From positions 1 to 5,873 of the forward strand of contig CALILB010000400.1 in assembly GCA_938016625.1 (NCBI GenBank): a stretch of 5,873 bases of DNA, given 5' to 3'. Shown in pieces: positions 5,802 through 5,873 of the stretch. A program made the translations under genes and the position numbers. Source of the DNA: an uncultured bacterium (GTDB taxonomy: Bacteria > Acidobacteriota > Thermoanaerobaculia > Multivoradales > JAHEKO01). The notes beneath the pieces are model-generated. The model was not told the origin of the DNA. It worked only from the letters and a program-made list of their open reading frames with translations, and searched no databases. The first letter of the stretch is position 1; each line of letters starts with the position of its first letter.

Positions 5802-5839
5802 GGGGAGAATATGTACCTGTCCCCAATTTCCCGCATATT
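5802..5839. repeat. REP-like imperfect palindromic element after waaF
   Basis: Two nested inverted repeats are visible. GGGGA (5802-5806) pairs with TCCCC (5820-5824) around a 13-nt loop. AATATG (5808-5813) pairs perfectly with CATATT (5834-5839) around a 20-nt loop. The two stems are mutually exclusive. The minus strand contains GGGAAATTGGGGACAGGTAC (5813-5832), which resembles the GGGGACAGGTAC-type short repeats found beside IS200-like/RAYT Y1 transposases in many genomes. That likeness is from memory and no second copy lies in this window. It could instead act as a weak transcription end for the LPS operon, but no T-run follows. Confidence 0.4.
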
Positions 5840-5873
5840 GTCGAGCTCGAGATCGCTCCAGTGGGCGCTCCTC

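Noticed and set aside
5480..5836. Minus-strand frame starting MREIGDRYIFSP in the repeat and running into waaF
   Set aside because: It begins in the palindromic repeat and continues antisense to the most conserved part of waaF; no domain is seen.
5811..5873. Possible start of a new gene at ATG 5811 (MYLSPISRIL...), with AGGGGAG just upstream, running off the right edge
   Set aside because: The ATG and first codons lie inside the REP-like palindrome, whose sequence produces this kind of spurious start. Only 21 codons are visible and no family can be recognised.

Overview
The window comes from a GC-rich Gram-negative (diderm) bacterium. It encodes enzymes for Kdo transfer to lipid A, lipid A 4'-phosphorylation and heptose transfer, so the cell makes an LPS with a Kdo-heptose inner core. 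It also encodes parts of a secretin/type II secretion or type IV pilus-like machine. Gene content, base composition and the style of the sigma/anti-sigma pair would suit an Acidobacteriota or former deltaproteobacterial lineage. That placement is a guess; no marker here fixes it.

Two divergent gene clusters share an intergenic region of about 160 bp (2269-2426). The leftward cluster (minus strand) reads: ECF RNA polymerase sigma factor, membrane anti-sigma factor with an HxxxCxxC zinc-binding motif, a small exported protein with a secretin N-domain-like region but no secretin barrel, then the N-terminal 97 codons of a GspF/PilC inner-membrane platform protein that runs off the left edge. The first three genes overlap or lie within 4 nt of each other, and the fourth starts 19 nt on, so they look like one transcription unit. 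This suggests that a dedicated ECF sigma factor controls, or is controlled by, a secretion/pilus-type apparatus.

The rightward cluster (plus strand) is an LPS inner-core operon: waaA (Kdo transferase), lpxK (lipid A 4'-kinase) and waaF (ADP-heptose:LPS heptosyltransferase). Each junction is an ATGA overlap of 4 nt, implying translational coupling. The three enzymes act in one pathway: LpxK phosphorylates the tetraacyl-disaccharide to lipid IVA, WaaA adds Kdo, and WaaF adds heptose to the inner core.

The last 80 bases after waaF hold no secure gene. They contain two mutually exclusive inverted repeats around a GGGGACAGGTAC-type sequence that resembles the REP-like elements associated with Y1 (IS200-like/RAYT) transposases. 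No rRNA, tRNA, CRISPR array or intact mobile element is visible. The most unusual feature is the sigma/anti-sigma/secretin-N/GspF cluster.
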